A stretch of DNA of 64,000 nucleotides from Calidifontibacillus erzurumensis (GCF_013303125.1 NZ_JABTTE010000008.1:1-64000); one strand, 5' to 3'; counted from the stretch's first letter, positions 42,876-52,002 are shown. The notes: generated by a model from the letters alone, not told the origin. Numbers and translations are program-made.

Positions 42876-44054
42876 TTAAACAGTAACGGACAGTTTTTCA
42901 ACGAATCGCTTCATCCGTTTAATAGCTTCTTTCAGTTGATCCATTGATGTTGCATAAGAACAACGAATATGTCCTGCCCCGCTTTTACCGAAGACATCAC
43001 CAGGAACTACGGCAACTTTTTCTTCTAGAAGCAATCTTTCAGCAAACTCTTCAGATGTTAGTCCTGTTCTTTTAATCGATGGGAACGCATAAAAAGCTCC
43101 TCCCGGCATATGACAATCAAGGCCGATTTCGTTTAATGATTTAACGAAATAATTACGGCGTTGATGATAGCTCTTTTTCATGATCGCAACGTCTTCCATT
43201 CCGTTGCGCAATGCTTCAATCGCACCGTGCTGAGCCATTGTAGGTGCACACATCATCGTATGTTGATGAATTTTCAACATCGCTTGAATGAACATGCTTG
43301 GACCAACAGCAAAACCGAGACGCCAACCGGTCATCGCAAAACCTTTTGAAAAACCGTTTATGACAATCGTCCGTTCTCTCATGCCGTCAATCGATGCAAA
43401 GCTTGCATAGCCGTCCTCATAGCTTAATTCAGAATAAATTTCATCAGATAAAACGACTAAATCGTGTTTCTTAACAATATGTGCAATTTTTTCAAGTTCT
43501 TCTTTTACTAAAAGTGTCCCAGTTGGGTTATTAGGCGAACAAATTAAAAGTGCTTTCGTTCTAGGTGTGATAACAGCTTCAATTTGTTCAGGCTGCAATT
43601 TAAATTGGTTTTCAACTGTTGTTTGTACTGGAACAGGAACGCCTCCTGATAATGAAACAATTGATTCGTAAGCAACGAAACAAGGTTCAACAATAATAAC
43701 TTCATCGCCAGGGTTTACAATTGCTCTAATAGCTAAATCTAATGCTTGGCTTGCCCCAACCGTTACAATTATTTCATTATCAGGTGAATATTGAACGCCA
43801 AAGCGATTGTTCATATAATTGGAAATCTCTCGCCTTAGTTCAATTAGCCCAGCGTTGGCGGTATAAGCTGTATAGCCTTGTTCCAACGACAAAATGCTTG
43901 CTTCACGAATAGCCCATGATGTGACAAAATCTGGTTCTCCTACACCTAAAGAAATAACCCCTTCCATTCCAGAAGCAAGGTCAAAAAAACGTCGAATTCC
44001 AGATGGCTTTAGGTTAATTACTTTTTCTGATAAATAGCGTTGTTGGTCTATCAT
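42876..44054 (-). CDS. alaT: Alanine transaminase-type aminotransferase
   Basis: A 392-residue class I aminotransferase (PLP). Visible are ASQALDLAIRAIVNPGDEV, SPNNPTGT, the DEIYSEL strand, the PLP-lysine segment NGFSKGFAMTGWRLG and the C-terminal arginine in HIRCSYAT. It matches B. subtilis AlaT (YugH), which transfers amino groups to pyruvate. It overlaps alaR by ATGA, as in B. subtilis. Confidence 0.9.
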   Translation of the reverse strand: MIDQQRYLSEKVINLKPSGIRRFFDLASGMEGVISLGVGEPDFVTSWAIREASILSLEQGYTAYTANAGLIELRREISNYMNNRFGVQYSPDNEIIVTVGASQALDLAIRAIVNPGDEVIIVEPCFVAYESIVSLSGGVPVPVQTTVENQFKLQPEQIEAVITPRTKALLICSPNNPTGTLLVKEELEKIAHIVKKHDLVVLSDEIYSELSYEDGYASFASIDGMRERTIVINGFSKGFAMTGWRLGFAVGPSMFIQAMLKIHQHTMMCAPTMAQHGAIEALRNGMEDVAIMKKSYHQRRNYFVKSLNEIGLDCHMPGGAFYAFPSIKRTGLTSEEFAERLLLEEKVAVVPGDVFGKSGAGHIRCSYATSMDQLKEAIKRMKRFVEKLSVTV

Positions 44055-44548
44055 GGTGCCACCACGATCCGTCGGTCTTCTTCATCATTACCAAAAATTG
44101 TTCCATCATGCTTATATTTTTTCATGATAAAATGCGTTGTCGTGGAAACGACTGAATCTAAAGCAGAAAGCTTTTCGGAAACGAAACGAGATACATCATG
44201 CAACGTTTTTCCTTCAATAACAACCGATAAATCATAAGCTCCTGACATTAAATAAACAGACTGCACTTCCGGAAATCGGTAAATTCTTTCCGCAATATCA
44301 TCAAAACCTCGATCACGTTTAGGTGTTACTTTTACGTCGATCATTGCTGTAACACCCGGATCACGATCCTCAACTTTTTGCCAGTCAATCACTGTTAAAT
44401 ATTTAAGTATAACTTGGTTTTTTTCGAGATTCTTAATAATTTCCTCTGTTTCTTCAACAGAAAGGTCGACCATTTTGGCGAGATCTTCAGTTGCAATGCG
44501 GCCATTTTTTTCAAGAATCTCTAGAATATCAATTTCCTTTTGATTCAT
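44051..44548 (-). CDS. alaR: Lrp/AsnC-family regulator
   Basis: A 165-residue Lrp/AsnC regulator with an N-terminal HTH (IATEDLAKMVDLSVEETEEII) and a RAM/ligand-binding C-terminal domain (YRFPEVQSVYLMSGAYDLSVVIEG). It is equivalent to B. subtilis AlaR (YugG), which activates alaT with alanine as effector. ATG at 44548 follows GGGAGTG; the upstream GTG at 44557 lies in the site. Confidence 0.88.
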   Translation of the reverse strand: MNQKEIDILEILEKNGRIATEDLAKMVDLSVEETEEIIKNLEKNQVILKYLTVIDWQKVEDRDPGVTAMIDVKVTPKRDRGFDDIAERIYRFPEVQSVYLMSGAYDLSVVIEGKTLHDVSRFVSEKLSALDSVVSTTTHFIMKKYKHDGTIFGNDEEDRRIVVAP

Positions 44549-44663
44549 GGGTGACACTCCCTAGATTTATATATAAATTTTAAATCTGAATCCAATTATA
44601 TCAAAAACTAACGAAAATTCTAAATAAATTTTTAAAGACCATTGTAGGTTCTATAAAAACATT

Positions 44664-44786
44664 CATGGTCTTTCGGCCACAACTCCGAATGAAAATAATT
44701 TCCCACCATCGTATTTAAACAGAAACCTACCATGATCTTTCGACCACAAACCCAGAATGAAAATAATCTCCGTCAACATTTTCATA
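44664..44786. repeat. Dispersed repeat with about 67-bp period (copy near alaR)
   Basis: Unit 1 (44664-44730) CATGGTCTTTCGGCCACAA ... ATGAAAATAATTTCC ... GTATTTAAACAGAAACCTAC is followed by unit 2 from 44731, CATGATCTTTCGACCACAA ... ATGAAAATAATCTCC. The period is 67 bp. Relatives lie at 22303-22390. Confidence 0.6.
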
Positions 44787-44824
44787 GAAAAAAGCCTGCC
44801 ATTATTTCAATAATAAAGGCAAGC
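44787..44824 (-). terminator. Terminator of the hemerythrin-like gene
   Basis: On the minus strand GCCTTTATTATT pairs with ATAATGGCAGGC, followed by TTTTTT. Confidence 0.75.
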
Positions 44825-44834
44825 CAAAAGATCT

Positions 44835-45353
44835 TTATTCAAAAACTGCCAATTTCTCGGTCAATTGAACCTTTTCATTTTCAACTAAATATTTTTCAAT
44901 AACAGGAAACAATAGTTTCTCTTCTTTTTGGATATGGTCCACAATGGTAGTATGAGCTAACTCCAAACAAGATAAGAGCGAATAAGCTTCTATCGGATTC
45001 AATGGTTTTTTCCGTTTTTCAAATGTTTCAATAAACTGGGAGACTTTTTGATGGACCGTCTTATGCTCATAATCCATCACCAATAAAATATTGTCATCAT
45101 CATTACAGTATTGTTCCATTAACGGAAAAAGAAACTCTTCCTCTTTAAATAATTGAATTTTTAATTGTGCCAAAAACAAAACAGCAAGTTTATACAAACG
45201 GTACCATTTTTCATCCACCTCTTGACCTAAAGAAGTTTGTTGGAGTTCACTAACCAATTGTGAAATTTTTCCTATTTGACCTAGCAGCAATTCATGTGTA
45301 TTTTTCAATTGATAAAGCGGCTGACTGAACCGTTTTTCTTTTCGTTCATCCAC
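44835..45353 (-). CDS. Hemerythrin HHE-domain protein
   Basis: A 172-residue all-helical protein with the diiron ligand pattern of HHE hemerythrins: His in KNTHELL, E-E-x-FP in KEEEFLFPLMEQY, His in DYEHKTVHQKV and HIQKEEKLLFP near the C-terminus. Such proteins bind O2 or NO or help repair Fe-S centres under nitrosative stress. Start GTG 45353 has AAGGAG nine bases upstream; the GTG at 45359 is too close. The promoter carries a Crp/Fnr-like site. Confidence 0.8.
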   Translation of the reverse strand: MDERKEKRFSQPLYQLKNTHELLLGQIGKISQLVSELQQTSLGQEVDEKWYRLYKLAVLFLAQLKIQLFKEEEFLFPLMEQYCNDDDNILLVMDYEHKTVHQKVSQFIETFEKRKKPLNPIEAYSLLSCLELAHTTIVDHIQKEEKLLFPVIEKYLVENEKVQLTEKLAVFE

Positions 45354-45389
45354 TAGCACCAGCTCCTTATCAAACTATTCGGTGCTTTT

Positions 45390-45432
45390 AGGATACTATC
45401 ATTGAAAATTATGAAAAATGAATTTTATCACA
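45390..45432 (-). promoter_or_regulatory. Crp/Fnr-like operator and -10 of the hemerythrin gene
   Basis: On the minus strand TGTGATAAAATTCATT (45417-45432) matches TGTGA-N6-TCACA with two mismatches in the second arm. TATCCT (45390-45395) starts 29.5 bp from its centre, the spacing seen at the other four operators. Confidence 0.5.
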
Positions 45433-45464
45433 CATTTTATATTTTTTTATTTAAAATATCTTCT

Positions 45465-46868
45465 TTATTTAACTACCGGCAATTTAATATAAACAGTTGT
45501 TCCTTTTCCTTCTTCACTTTCAATCGAAAAATCGCCTTTATGAAGCTGAACAATTTTTTGAACAATGGCGATTCCCAAACCTGTTCCCCCATGTTGGCGG
45601 GTACGGGCTTTATCGATTCTGAAAAATCGCTCACCGATGCGATGCAAATCTTTTTTCGGTATGCCTATTCCTTTATCTTGAATTGCAATCGTACAAGTAT
45701 CCCCTTTGGATTTTATTAAAGAAACGGATATTTCACCATGTTCAGGTGAATATCGAATGGCGTTTTCTACAATATTTTGAATCACTTGTTCGATACGGTC
45801 TTGATCTCCCATGATAATAATGTCGGGATCAAGATTTTTTTTGAATGATAGCTTTTTTTCTTGTAAAAATGGTTCAAATTTGGCCAATGCTTCTTCTATC
45901 AATTGTGCGAGTGCCAACGGTTGTAAATCCATTGGAAGTGATTTTCCTTCGAGCTGAGCCAAATCTAGTAAGTCACGAACTAGACGCTGCATTCGGCCTG
46001 CTTCACGATGAATGAGGCGCAAATACTTTTCTGCATCTTCTTGATTTGAAACTGTTCCATCTAATATCGCTTCGCTGTACCCTTTTATATAACTAATTGG
46101 GGTTCGCAATTCATGAGAAACATTTCCTAGAAATTCTTTTCTTCGTTCATCTTCCTCTTTTAACGCTTCCGACATTTGATTAAACGCAACACCGAGACGG
46201 CCAATTTCATCATTCGATTGAACATTGACTTTTTCGCTGAAATTTCCTTTTGACATTTGATAAGCAACACGTTCCATCTCATTTAATGGAGTCGTTAATT
46301 TTTTTACAATTCTTTGACCAAAAAGGATGGCAGAAGCTCCAACCGCTAAGCTTACGAAAGTAATGATTAAATTTGCTTCCTTAAATACTTCTTGAACAGA
46401 GGCGAGTGGAATATAAAGATATAAAATTCCTTTTAATCTTTTTTCATCTAAAAGAGGTACAATTACCCCCATAATATTTCTATCAAACTGTTTCTCATAG
46501 CCGATTTTCGTAATGATTTCCCCATTAATCAATTGTTCCCGTTCTTTTGCCCCAATTAACGATTCATGGGTCACTTCAAAAGGAAGGCAGGCGCTCAACT
46601 CTTTCGGATCGTTCACTAAAATAACTTCGGATTCTGATATTTCGTTGTACCAGCTAACTTTTTCTTTAAGCTCATTCGTCAGCTCACCGCCTTTATACTC
46701 ATCGGCAAGGCGCAATCCTTCTTGAATGAGCGATTCCTCCACATCTTCTACATAAATTTTTTTATATAGATATTGCGTCATTCCATAAGAAACAGATAAA
46801 ACGACGACCATCACGATACTTACGAGAATCCAAAGTTTTTGTGCTAAAGAAAACGAATGCTTTTTCAT
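45465..46868 (-). CDS. Sensor histidine kinase, ResE-like
   Basis: A 467-residue membrane kinase: TM1 (about 11-32), an extracytoplasmic sensor domain (about 33-165), TM2 (about 166-186), HAMP (about 187-240), HisKA with FLGNVSHELRTP, and HATPase with NIVENAIRYS, DKGIGIP and GGTGLGIAI. It overlaps the response regulator gene by ATGA. Layout matches ResE/PhoR-type kinases; the signal is unknown. The context next to nosL1 suggests a respiratory or copper signal. Confidence 0.88.
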   Translation of the reverse strand: MKKHSFSLAQKLWILVSIVMVVVLSVSYGMTQYLYKKIYVEDVEESLIQEGLRLADEYKGGELTNELKEKVSWYNEISESEVILVNDPKELSACLPFEVTHESLIGAKEREQLINGEIITKIGYEKQFDRNIMGVIVPLLDEKRLKGILYLYIPLASVQEVFKEANLIITFVSLAVGASAILFGQRIVKKLTTPLNEMERVAYQMSKGNFSEKVNVQSNDEIGRLGVAFNQMSEALKEEDERRKEFLGNVSHELRTPISYIKGYSEAILDGTVSNQEDAEKYLRLIHREAGRMQRLVRDLLDLAQLEGKSLPMDLQPLALAQLIEEALAKFEPFLQEKKLSFKKNLDPDIIIMGDQDRIEQVIQNIVENAIRYSPEHGEISVSLIKSKGDTCTIAIQDKGIGIPKKDLHRIGERFFRIDKARTRQHGGTGLGIAIVQKIVQLHKGDFSIESEEGKGTTVYIKLPVVK

Positions 46869-47554
46869 TGTGGAACCTCGAATTTATAGCCAATGCCCCA
46901 AACCGTTTGAATCAAGTTGCCATATTCTTTTAATTTTAAACGCAATGTTTTAATATGGGTGTCAACCGTCCGGACACCGCCTACATAATCAAAACCCCAT
47001 ACATTTTCCAATAATTGTTCCCGGCTTAAGGCTTGACCATGATGACGGCAGAAAAATAACAAAATCTCATATTCTTTTAACGTTAAATTTAACAATTCCC
47101 CATTTAAAAAAGCTTGGCGCCCTTTCAAATTAATTTCAATCGGCCCATAAGATATATGGTCCTCTTTATTGCGTACAGCTGGATTCGCTCTGCGCAAAAC
47201 AGCATCCACCCTTGCCACCAATTCGTTAGGGCTAAATGGCTTGACGATATAGTCGTCTGCACCAAGTTTTAAACCGTAGACACGATCCCATTCATCGCCT
47301 CTTGCTGTTAAAAAGATAATCGGAACTGATGATTGCTCTCTTACTTTCATACAGAACGTTAATCCATCCACTTTTGGCATCATCACATCTAAAATAATAA
47401 GATCGATTGTATGTGCTTTTACGAGATTAAGCGCTTCTTCTCCGTCTTCTGCTTCCAGGCATAGAAAGCCTTCTTTTTCTAAATACATGCGTACGAGCTG
47501 TCTCATATCTGCTTCATCATCAACAATAAGCACGATTCCTTTTCCTTTATCCAT
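46865..47554 (-). CDS. OmpR/PhoB-family response regulator, ResD-like
   Basis: A 229-residue regulator with receiver domain (acid pocket VDDE, phosphoacceptor Asp about 56 in LIILDVMMP, Lys in IVKPFSP) and C-terminal winged helix (LTLKEYEILLFFCRHHGQALSREQLLENVWG, RTVDTHIKTLRLKL). ResD-like by general architecture; assignment as an orthologue is not proven. It overlaps the upstream lipoprotein gene by 8 bp. A candidate binder of the phased TTGTGAA repeats at 22176. Confidence 0.88.
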   Translation of the reverse strand: MDKGKGIVLIVDDEADMRQLVRMYLEKEGFLCLEAEDGEEALNLVKAHTIDLIILDVMMPKVDGLTFCMKVREQSSVPIIFLTARGDEWDRVYGLKLGADDYIVKPFSPNELVARVDAVLRRANPAVRNKEDHISYGPIEINLKGRQAFLNGELLNLTLKEYEILLFFCRHHGQALSREQLLENVWGFDYVGGVRTVDTHIKTLRLKLKEYGNLIQTVWGIGYKFEVPQ

Positions 47555-48536
47555 GTTTCACACCACCATTTTTATATAAAATTTGAAAAGGTCCTTTTCC
47601 AGCTTTTAGCGTTTCGATAACCTCCAGAGTCACGGGGTCGTTAATGATAATCTCATTACTATCATAGCTGGCAATATAAAGAAGATTATTGATGATAGAA
47701 ATTTCAAATGGATTAGCACCAATTTCAATCGTTTGAACGACTTCTTTCGTCATGATGTCAATTTTCCGAAGTTCATTCGAACCGTGGCTGATGACATAAA
47801 TATAATTTCCTAATTGTTCTAAATCAACAGGCATAATCGGTGCCGGTATGAGTTGCTTTATATTTCCTGTTTCTAATGAATACACAGTCACTTCATTTTC
47901 TGCTTGATGACTTCCATGCCCTCCCGTCCATAATTCATCTAATGATTCAATGACGACGGCACCAACAGCTGCTGTTTTGGCAGGCAATTCTTTTATTTTT
48001 TCAAGATTATTTAAATCAATAACCGTCATGTATGGATCATGGAAGTTCATTATATATAGTTCATTTCGCTTGTCATTTTCCAGAATCGTCAAAGGACTAT
48101 GACCAACCTTGATTTCCTTTAATTTTTCTCCTTCAAGCGTTCTGACTTCAATCGTATTTTTTTCTTGATTAGCTAAATAGAGTTTGGACTGATCGTTTGA
48201 TGTTTTGATTTTTGCAATTCCTTTTCCTATTTTCCATTGATCCACCTTGCGGCCCGTTGTTAAATCGTACAAATAAATATTTTTTAAATGCTTACCATAT
48301 AAAAGAAGGGTCTTTTGATCAGGCAATAGCTCTGCTCCTGTAAATGTAAATGGCATTTCCCATTTTGCCACTTCTTTTCTAGTTTTTTCATCAAAGAAAG
48401 ACAGGCTTTTCTCAAGCAAATTGACAGCGATTATATGGGATGCTTTTGAATCAATTGGTTCATATTTTTCTATTTGGCAGCTTGTCAATCCGAAAAGGAG
48501 AATGATAAAAATGGGAAGCCTTTTTCCCTTTATCAT
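47547..48536 (-). CDS. Beta-propeller (YVTN-type) lipoprotein
   Basis: A 329-residue lipoprotein (lipobox LTSCQ) with repeating beta-propeller blades (IAVNLLEKSLSFFD, KLYLANQEKNTIEVRTLEG, LYIMNFHDPYMTVIDLNN, YVISHGSNELRKIDI, YIASYDSNEIIIND). ATG at 48536 follows GGAGG; the frame extends upstream without a site. As the first gene of the two-component operon it may act as an extracytoplasmic sensor partner, which is inference from coupling. Confidence 0.78.
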   Translation of the reverse strand: MIKGKRLPIFIILLFGLTSCQIEKYEPIDSKASHIIAVNLLEKSLSFFDEKTRKEVAKWEMPFTFTGAELLPDQKTLLLYGKHLKNIYLYDLTTGRKVDQWKIGKGIAKIKTSNDQSKLYLANQEKNTIEVRTLEGEKLKEIKVGHSPLTILENDKRNELYIMNFHDPYMTVIDLNNLEKIKELPAKTAAVGAVVIESLDELWTGGHGSHQAENEVTVYSLETGNIKQLIPAPIMPVDLEQLGNYIYVISHGSNELRKIDIMTKEVVQTIEIGANPFEISIINNLLYIASYDSNEIIINDPVTLEVIETLKAGKGPFQILYKNGGVKHG

Positions 48537-48733
48537 AAAGAAAACCTCCAATATCAATGCTTTCTTAAAAATATAACAACAACATGTGATAAAAAGATGA
48601 AATATATTTATTAAAAACTTTAACAAAACTTTTCTATAATTATAAAGTTTTCTCACAATTTCATCAAAAAGGGCTATTACACTATAAATGTTCAAATACT
48701 ACTATATCGCACTTATGGAGGTATTTATCATTT

Positions 48734-49435
48734 ATGAACAAATTTTTCACATTTTTATTAGCACTTATTTTCATGGTAGGAATTATGGCAGGCTGCGGTA
48801 CGGGCACAACTGAAAGTCAACGAGATACAGCGCAAGATGCAAACGTCGAACAGGTAGATGTTCAACAACCGGAGGACGAAACAGCTCATGAATCGAACGC
48901 AACAGAAAATGAACATAACCATGCTCACCCTGCAGAACCTGAAGAAGGTACAACCTGTTCAATGTGCAATATGGAAGTTTATCTAAAAAATCATGAAATG
49001 GGTAAATTTACTGGACAAGTCGTAACAGCAGACGGCCAGCATCTTTATACCGATGATCTTGGTTGTTTATTGAACCAAATCCGAATTCTTGAAGAGAAAC
49101 CACAAGGCGCATGGGTGCGCGATTATGATACGCTTGAATGGATTCCTGTGGAACAAGCGATTCCTGTAAGGGCAAGCATTGAAACACCAATGAAAATGGG
49201 ATTTGCATTATTTGGCACAGAAGAAGCTGCTAACAATTTTGCAACACAAAACCCAATGTTATCTCCTGTAATTACTACAATGAAGGAAGTCGATAAAATA
49301 GCTTTAGAACGCCGTAAAGCAAAATTAGCAAAAATGAAAGAAGCCCAAGAAAAAGCAGCGAACCAAAACAATAGTGAAATGAAAGATACGAAAAATGAAA
49401 TGAATAACGAAATGCACGGAAATATGAATCAGTAA
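48734..49435 (+). CDS. nosL: NosL-family copper chaperone lipoprotein with metal-rich extensions
   Basis: A 233-residue lipoprotein (lipobox MAGCG). The NosL core (about 72-195) has the Cu(I)-binding CSMCNMEV motif, then TADGQHLYTDDLGCLL and ARDYDTLEW-like VRDYDTLEW strands. Unusual additions: an N-terminal acidic/His linker (NEHNHAHPAEPEE) and a C-terminal Met/Asn/His tail (EMKDTKNEMNNEMHGNMNQ). NosL delivers copper to NosZ. Divergent from the two-component operon. A second NosL is at 51523. Confidence 0.9.
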   Translation: MNKFFTFLLALIFMVGIMAGCGTGTTESQRDTAQDANVEQVDVQQPEDETAHESNATENEHNHAHPAEPEEGTTCSMCNMEVYLKNHEMGKFTGQVVTADGQHLYTDDLGCLLNQIRILEEKPQGAWVRDYDTLEWIPVEQAIPVRASIETPMKMGFALFGTEEAANNFATQNPMLSPVITTMKEVDKIALERRKAKLAKMKEAQEKAANQNNSEMKDTKNEMNNEMHGNMNQ

Positions 49436-49670
49436 TTAAGCCATAGGTTAGTACAAATAAAATAAAACATTTTTCTTGAATGATGACCTTCGTAATTTAG
49501 GACGGCAGGATAATCGGGGATTGGGAAAAACCAAGCAGAAACTGGGGCTTTTCAATACAACAATCCAATGAAAAAAAACAAAAAGTTGAACGGGTAGGGC
49601 TTTCCTTTTGGGAAGCCCTACAATCTCCTGAAATCGGCAGAAAACCGTCAAATAATTTTAAGAAATTAGA
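49436..49670. other. Gap with a strong hairpin, no supported gene
   Basis: GTAGGGCTTTCC (49594-49605) and GGGAAGCCCTAC (49610-49621) form a near-perfect 12-bp hairpin with a 4-base loop, T-rich only on the minus strand further away. Two short minus frames here have no ribosome binding site. Confidence 0.45.
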
Positions 49671-49718
49671 AAAACAGCGAATAAGAGAACTCACTGTTTT
49701 CTCTATTCTCTGTTTTTT
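49671..49718. repeat. 47-bp palindromic repeat, copy 3 (terminator-like)
   Basis: AAAACAGCGAATAAGAGAA and TTTTCTCTATTCTCTGTTTT flank CTCACTG. The same element occurs at 22411 and 33412; this copy has lost several pairs. Confidence 0.65.
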
Positions 49719-49798
49719 TCGTTCCTTTATGAACGAACCATTTCATATGATCTAGCAACATCATCTAACGTTTGTTTTCCAAACATAAAAAACTCTAA

Positions 49799-49836
49799 AA
49801 AAATCCTTCATTGCCAAAAACAATGAAGGATTTTTG
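49799..49836. terminator. Bidirectional terminator of nosF2
   Basis: AAATCCTTCATTG (49801-49813) pairs with CAATGAAGGATTT (49821-49833), with A and T tracts on either side. Confidence 0.88.
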
Positions 49837-49864
49837 CTAGCCAAAACATTTTTTCATATTAGAT

Positions 49865-50611
49865 TTAAGCTCCTATTTCTATTTCCTTCTCCGCTTTTAC
49901 AAGTCTAAAGAACACATCTTCTAACGTTACATTAGCATGACCAGCTTTTGTCAATGCCTCTATTGTATCCGTCACAAGGAGCTTGCCTTTGTTCATAAAA
50001 GCAACGCGGTCAGCTAACTCTTGTACATCCGCTAAAATATGAGATGAAAATAAAACGGTCGTTCCTTTTTCTATTTCTTGTTTAATGATGTTTTTAAATT
50101 CCCGCACCCAGTACGGATCCAAACCGTTTGTAGGCTCATCTAAAATGATGACTGGTGCCTCAGGAAGCAAACATTGCGCCAAAGCTAATCGCTGCTGCAT
50201 CCCTTTTGAATACTCGCGCACTTTTTTATCTTTATCATTCAAAAGTCCGACGCGGTCAAGCAGCATCTCTACTCTTTCCTTTGGAACATTTGACAAATCT
50301 GCAAAAAAACTTAAAACTTCATAACCTGTAAGCACTTTTGGAAAAGCCATCGCATCAGGCATATAGGAAAACAAAGATTTATAGAGCTCTTTATTTTCAT
50401 TCAACGTTTTCCCATTAATCTTGATCATTCCTGAAGTAGGTTTAATATTGCCGATAATCATTTGTATAACCGTACTTTTACCAGCGCCATTGCCGCCGCA
50501 AAGGGCAAAGCACTCTCCTTCATAAATTTCAAAACTAATATGTTCAATCCGATTTGTATCATTATAGATTTTACTTACATTATTCACTTCTACCATCACT
50601 TTACGTTCCAT
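49865..50611 (-). CDS. nosF: Second NosF-type ABC ATPase
   Basis: A 248-residue ATPase: Walker A CGGNGAGKS, signature YSKGMQQR, Walker B VIILDEPTNGLDP, switch histidine SSHILADV. Paralogous to the ATPase at 16305. ATG at 50611 follows GGGGG and overlaps the NosY2 gene by 11 bp. Last gene of the nosD2-nosL2-nosY2-nosF2 operon. Confidence 0.88.
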   Translation of the reverse strand: MERKVMVEVNNVSKIYNDTNRIEHISFEIYEGECFALCGGNGAGKSTVIQMIIGNIKPTSGMIKINGKTLNENKELYKSLFSYMPDAMAFPKVLTGYEVLSFFADLSNVPKERVEMLLDRVGLLNDKDKKVREYSKGMQQRLALAQCLLPEAPVIILDEPTNGLDPYWVREFKNIIKQEIEKGTTVLFSSHILADVQELADRVAFMNKGKLLVTDTIEALTKAGHANVTLEDVFFRLVKAEKEIEIGA

Positions 50612-51431
50612 GACGTAGCCCCCGTTTAAGCAATTGATTTGTAAATATGAGAGGAAGAGCAACCCATACAAGTGCAGTCAATGCAAAAACAAGTTGACCA
50701 ATCATTCCCTCGCTCCAAATTGTTAAATCATATAAATGTGGTCCAAAAATAGAGCCGCTATCCATAGAAATAATTGTCCAAACGCGGATTAATTCGACTG
50801 GATTCATTAAAATTGATGCTGTAAACATCCCTAATATCGCTTGTTTATTAATAACCATTGCAAGTCCAATCACGATAAATTCATAAAACAAAACAGATAC
50901 TGCCCATAAAATTAAACTGAACCCTAATGCTTGAAAACGCGTCGTAGAGATACTTCCAATGAGCATCGATAAACCTAGAAACATAACCATTAAAAGCATC
51001 GTAAATCCATAAAATATTAGGAAAAATTGAAGAGAAACATTCGCTTTGCTGAAAAATAGAATGAGTCCAGCTGTACCATAACCAAATGTAATGATTGCAA
51101 ATAATGAAACAAAAAGCCCGGCAAATTTTCCTAGGATGATTTCCCAAGCATGTATTGGGTACGTTGTAATGAGTGACAAACTGCCGTCTTCTTTATCTCC
51201 AGCAAGCGATGTACTGCCAATTAATAATGTCAAAAGCGGCACTAGAAATAACGATAGATTTAATAGGCTAGCCGCCATCCGATTAAACCCGTTAAATCCA
51301 GCTTCTTCAGCACTGCCGCCAAATAAAACAATTGTAATTGCAAGCGCAGTATAAAGGATCGTGAAGCTTAAAACCCATTTACTCCTTGAAATGATTTTCA
51401 GTTCATGCTTCGCTATTAATAACATTTTCAT
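50601..51431 (-). CDS. nosY: Second NosY-type ABC permease
   Basis: A 276-residue ABC-2 type permease with about six hydrophobic segments. Typical features are the N-terminal KHELKIISRSKWVLSF and the GDKEDGSLSLITTYPI loop. ATG at 51431 is preferred because AAAGGA is too close to the 51443 start. Paralogue of the protein at 16983. Confidence 0.86.
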   Translation of the reverse strand: MKMLLIAKHELKIISRSKWVLSFTILYTALAITIVLFGGSAEEAGFNGFNRMAASLLNLSLFLVPLLTLLIGSTSLAGDKEDGSLSLITTYPIHAWEIILGKFAGLFVSLFAIITFGYGTAGLILFFSKANVSLQFFLIFYGFTMLLMVMFLGLSMLIGSISTTRFQALGFSLILWAVSVLFYEFIVIGLAMVINKQAILGMFTASILMNPVELIRVWTIISMDSGSIFGPHLYDLTIWSEGMIGQLVFALTALVWVALPLIFTNQLLKRGLRHGT

Positions 51432-51522
51432 CAAATTGCACATCCTTTAAAAAACTCTATTCTCAAACGCCGATCCACCAAAAAAATCCCCGTTCCTACA
51501 CATCAAGGACAACCCGAATCAA

Positions 51523-52002
51523 TTAGTGGTTATGCATCGTCCAATCAAGTTTTTGAAGCCCTTCAAACTCCAGTACTTCGCCTTTGCCTTCATTTGCGAC
51601 AAATGCTTCCGCTCTTTCTTTTTCAGCAAAAGATACTACTCCATATGCCATCGGTGTCCAAAATTCTGGATGGTAAGCATAGTAAGCTTTTTCATACTCA
51701 ACCCATTCCAAAGTTTCATAGTCTCTCACATACGTTGCCGCAATATCTATATTTTTTCCTTCACTATTTAAATACTTCACCATACAACCAATATCATCAT
51801 ACATATGCACCGTTCCATCTTTTTCAATAATTTGAGTAGCAAAATCAACATGAGCAACCGACATATTACATACTTCACAAGCATCTATATCCGGATTTAC
51901 GTCACGCGGCTCATAACTTTGCTCATTGCCACAGGCAGTTGCTAAAAATAATAGAGTGATTAAACTTCCCATTATTAGAAAACTTCTTATACGATTTTTC
52001 AT
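51523..52002 (-). CDS. nosL: Second NosL-family lipoprotein
   Basis: A 159-residue lipoprotein (lipobox LATACG) with the NosL copper motif CEVCNMSVAHVDFA, then HMYDDIGCMVKYL and YVRDYETLEWVEYEKAYYA. It lacks the His- and Met-rich extensions of the NosL at 48734. It overlaps nosD2 by ATGA and sits between nosD2 and nosY2. Confidence 0.9.
   Translation of the reverse strand: MKNRIRSFLIMGSLITLLFLATACGNEQSYEPRDVNPDIDACEVCNMSVAHVDFATQIIEKDGTVHMYDDIGCMVKYLNSEGKNIDIAATYVRDYETLEWVEYEKAYYAYHPEFWTPMAYGVVSFAEKERAEAFVANEGKGEVLEFEGLQKLDWTMHNH

Noticed and set aside
42637-42886. Short frames on both strands upstream of the lipoprotein gene
   Set aside because: They overlap each other and the alaT terminator and lack ribosome binding sites.
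48585-48600. TGTGATAAAAAGATGA as a possible Fnr site for the propeller/two-component operon
   Set aside because: The second arm does not match and no -10 lies at the spacing shared by the other sites.
49448-49694. Two minus-strand frames between nosL and nosF2
   Set aside because: No ribosome binding sites, and they cross a hairpin and the palindromic repeat.
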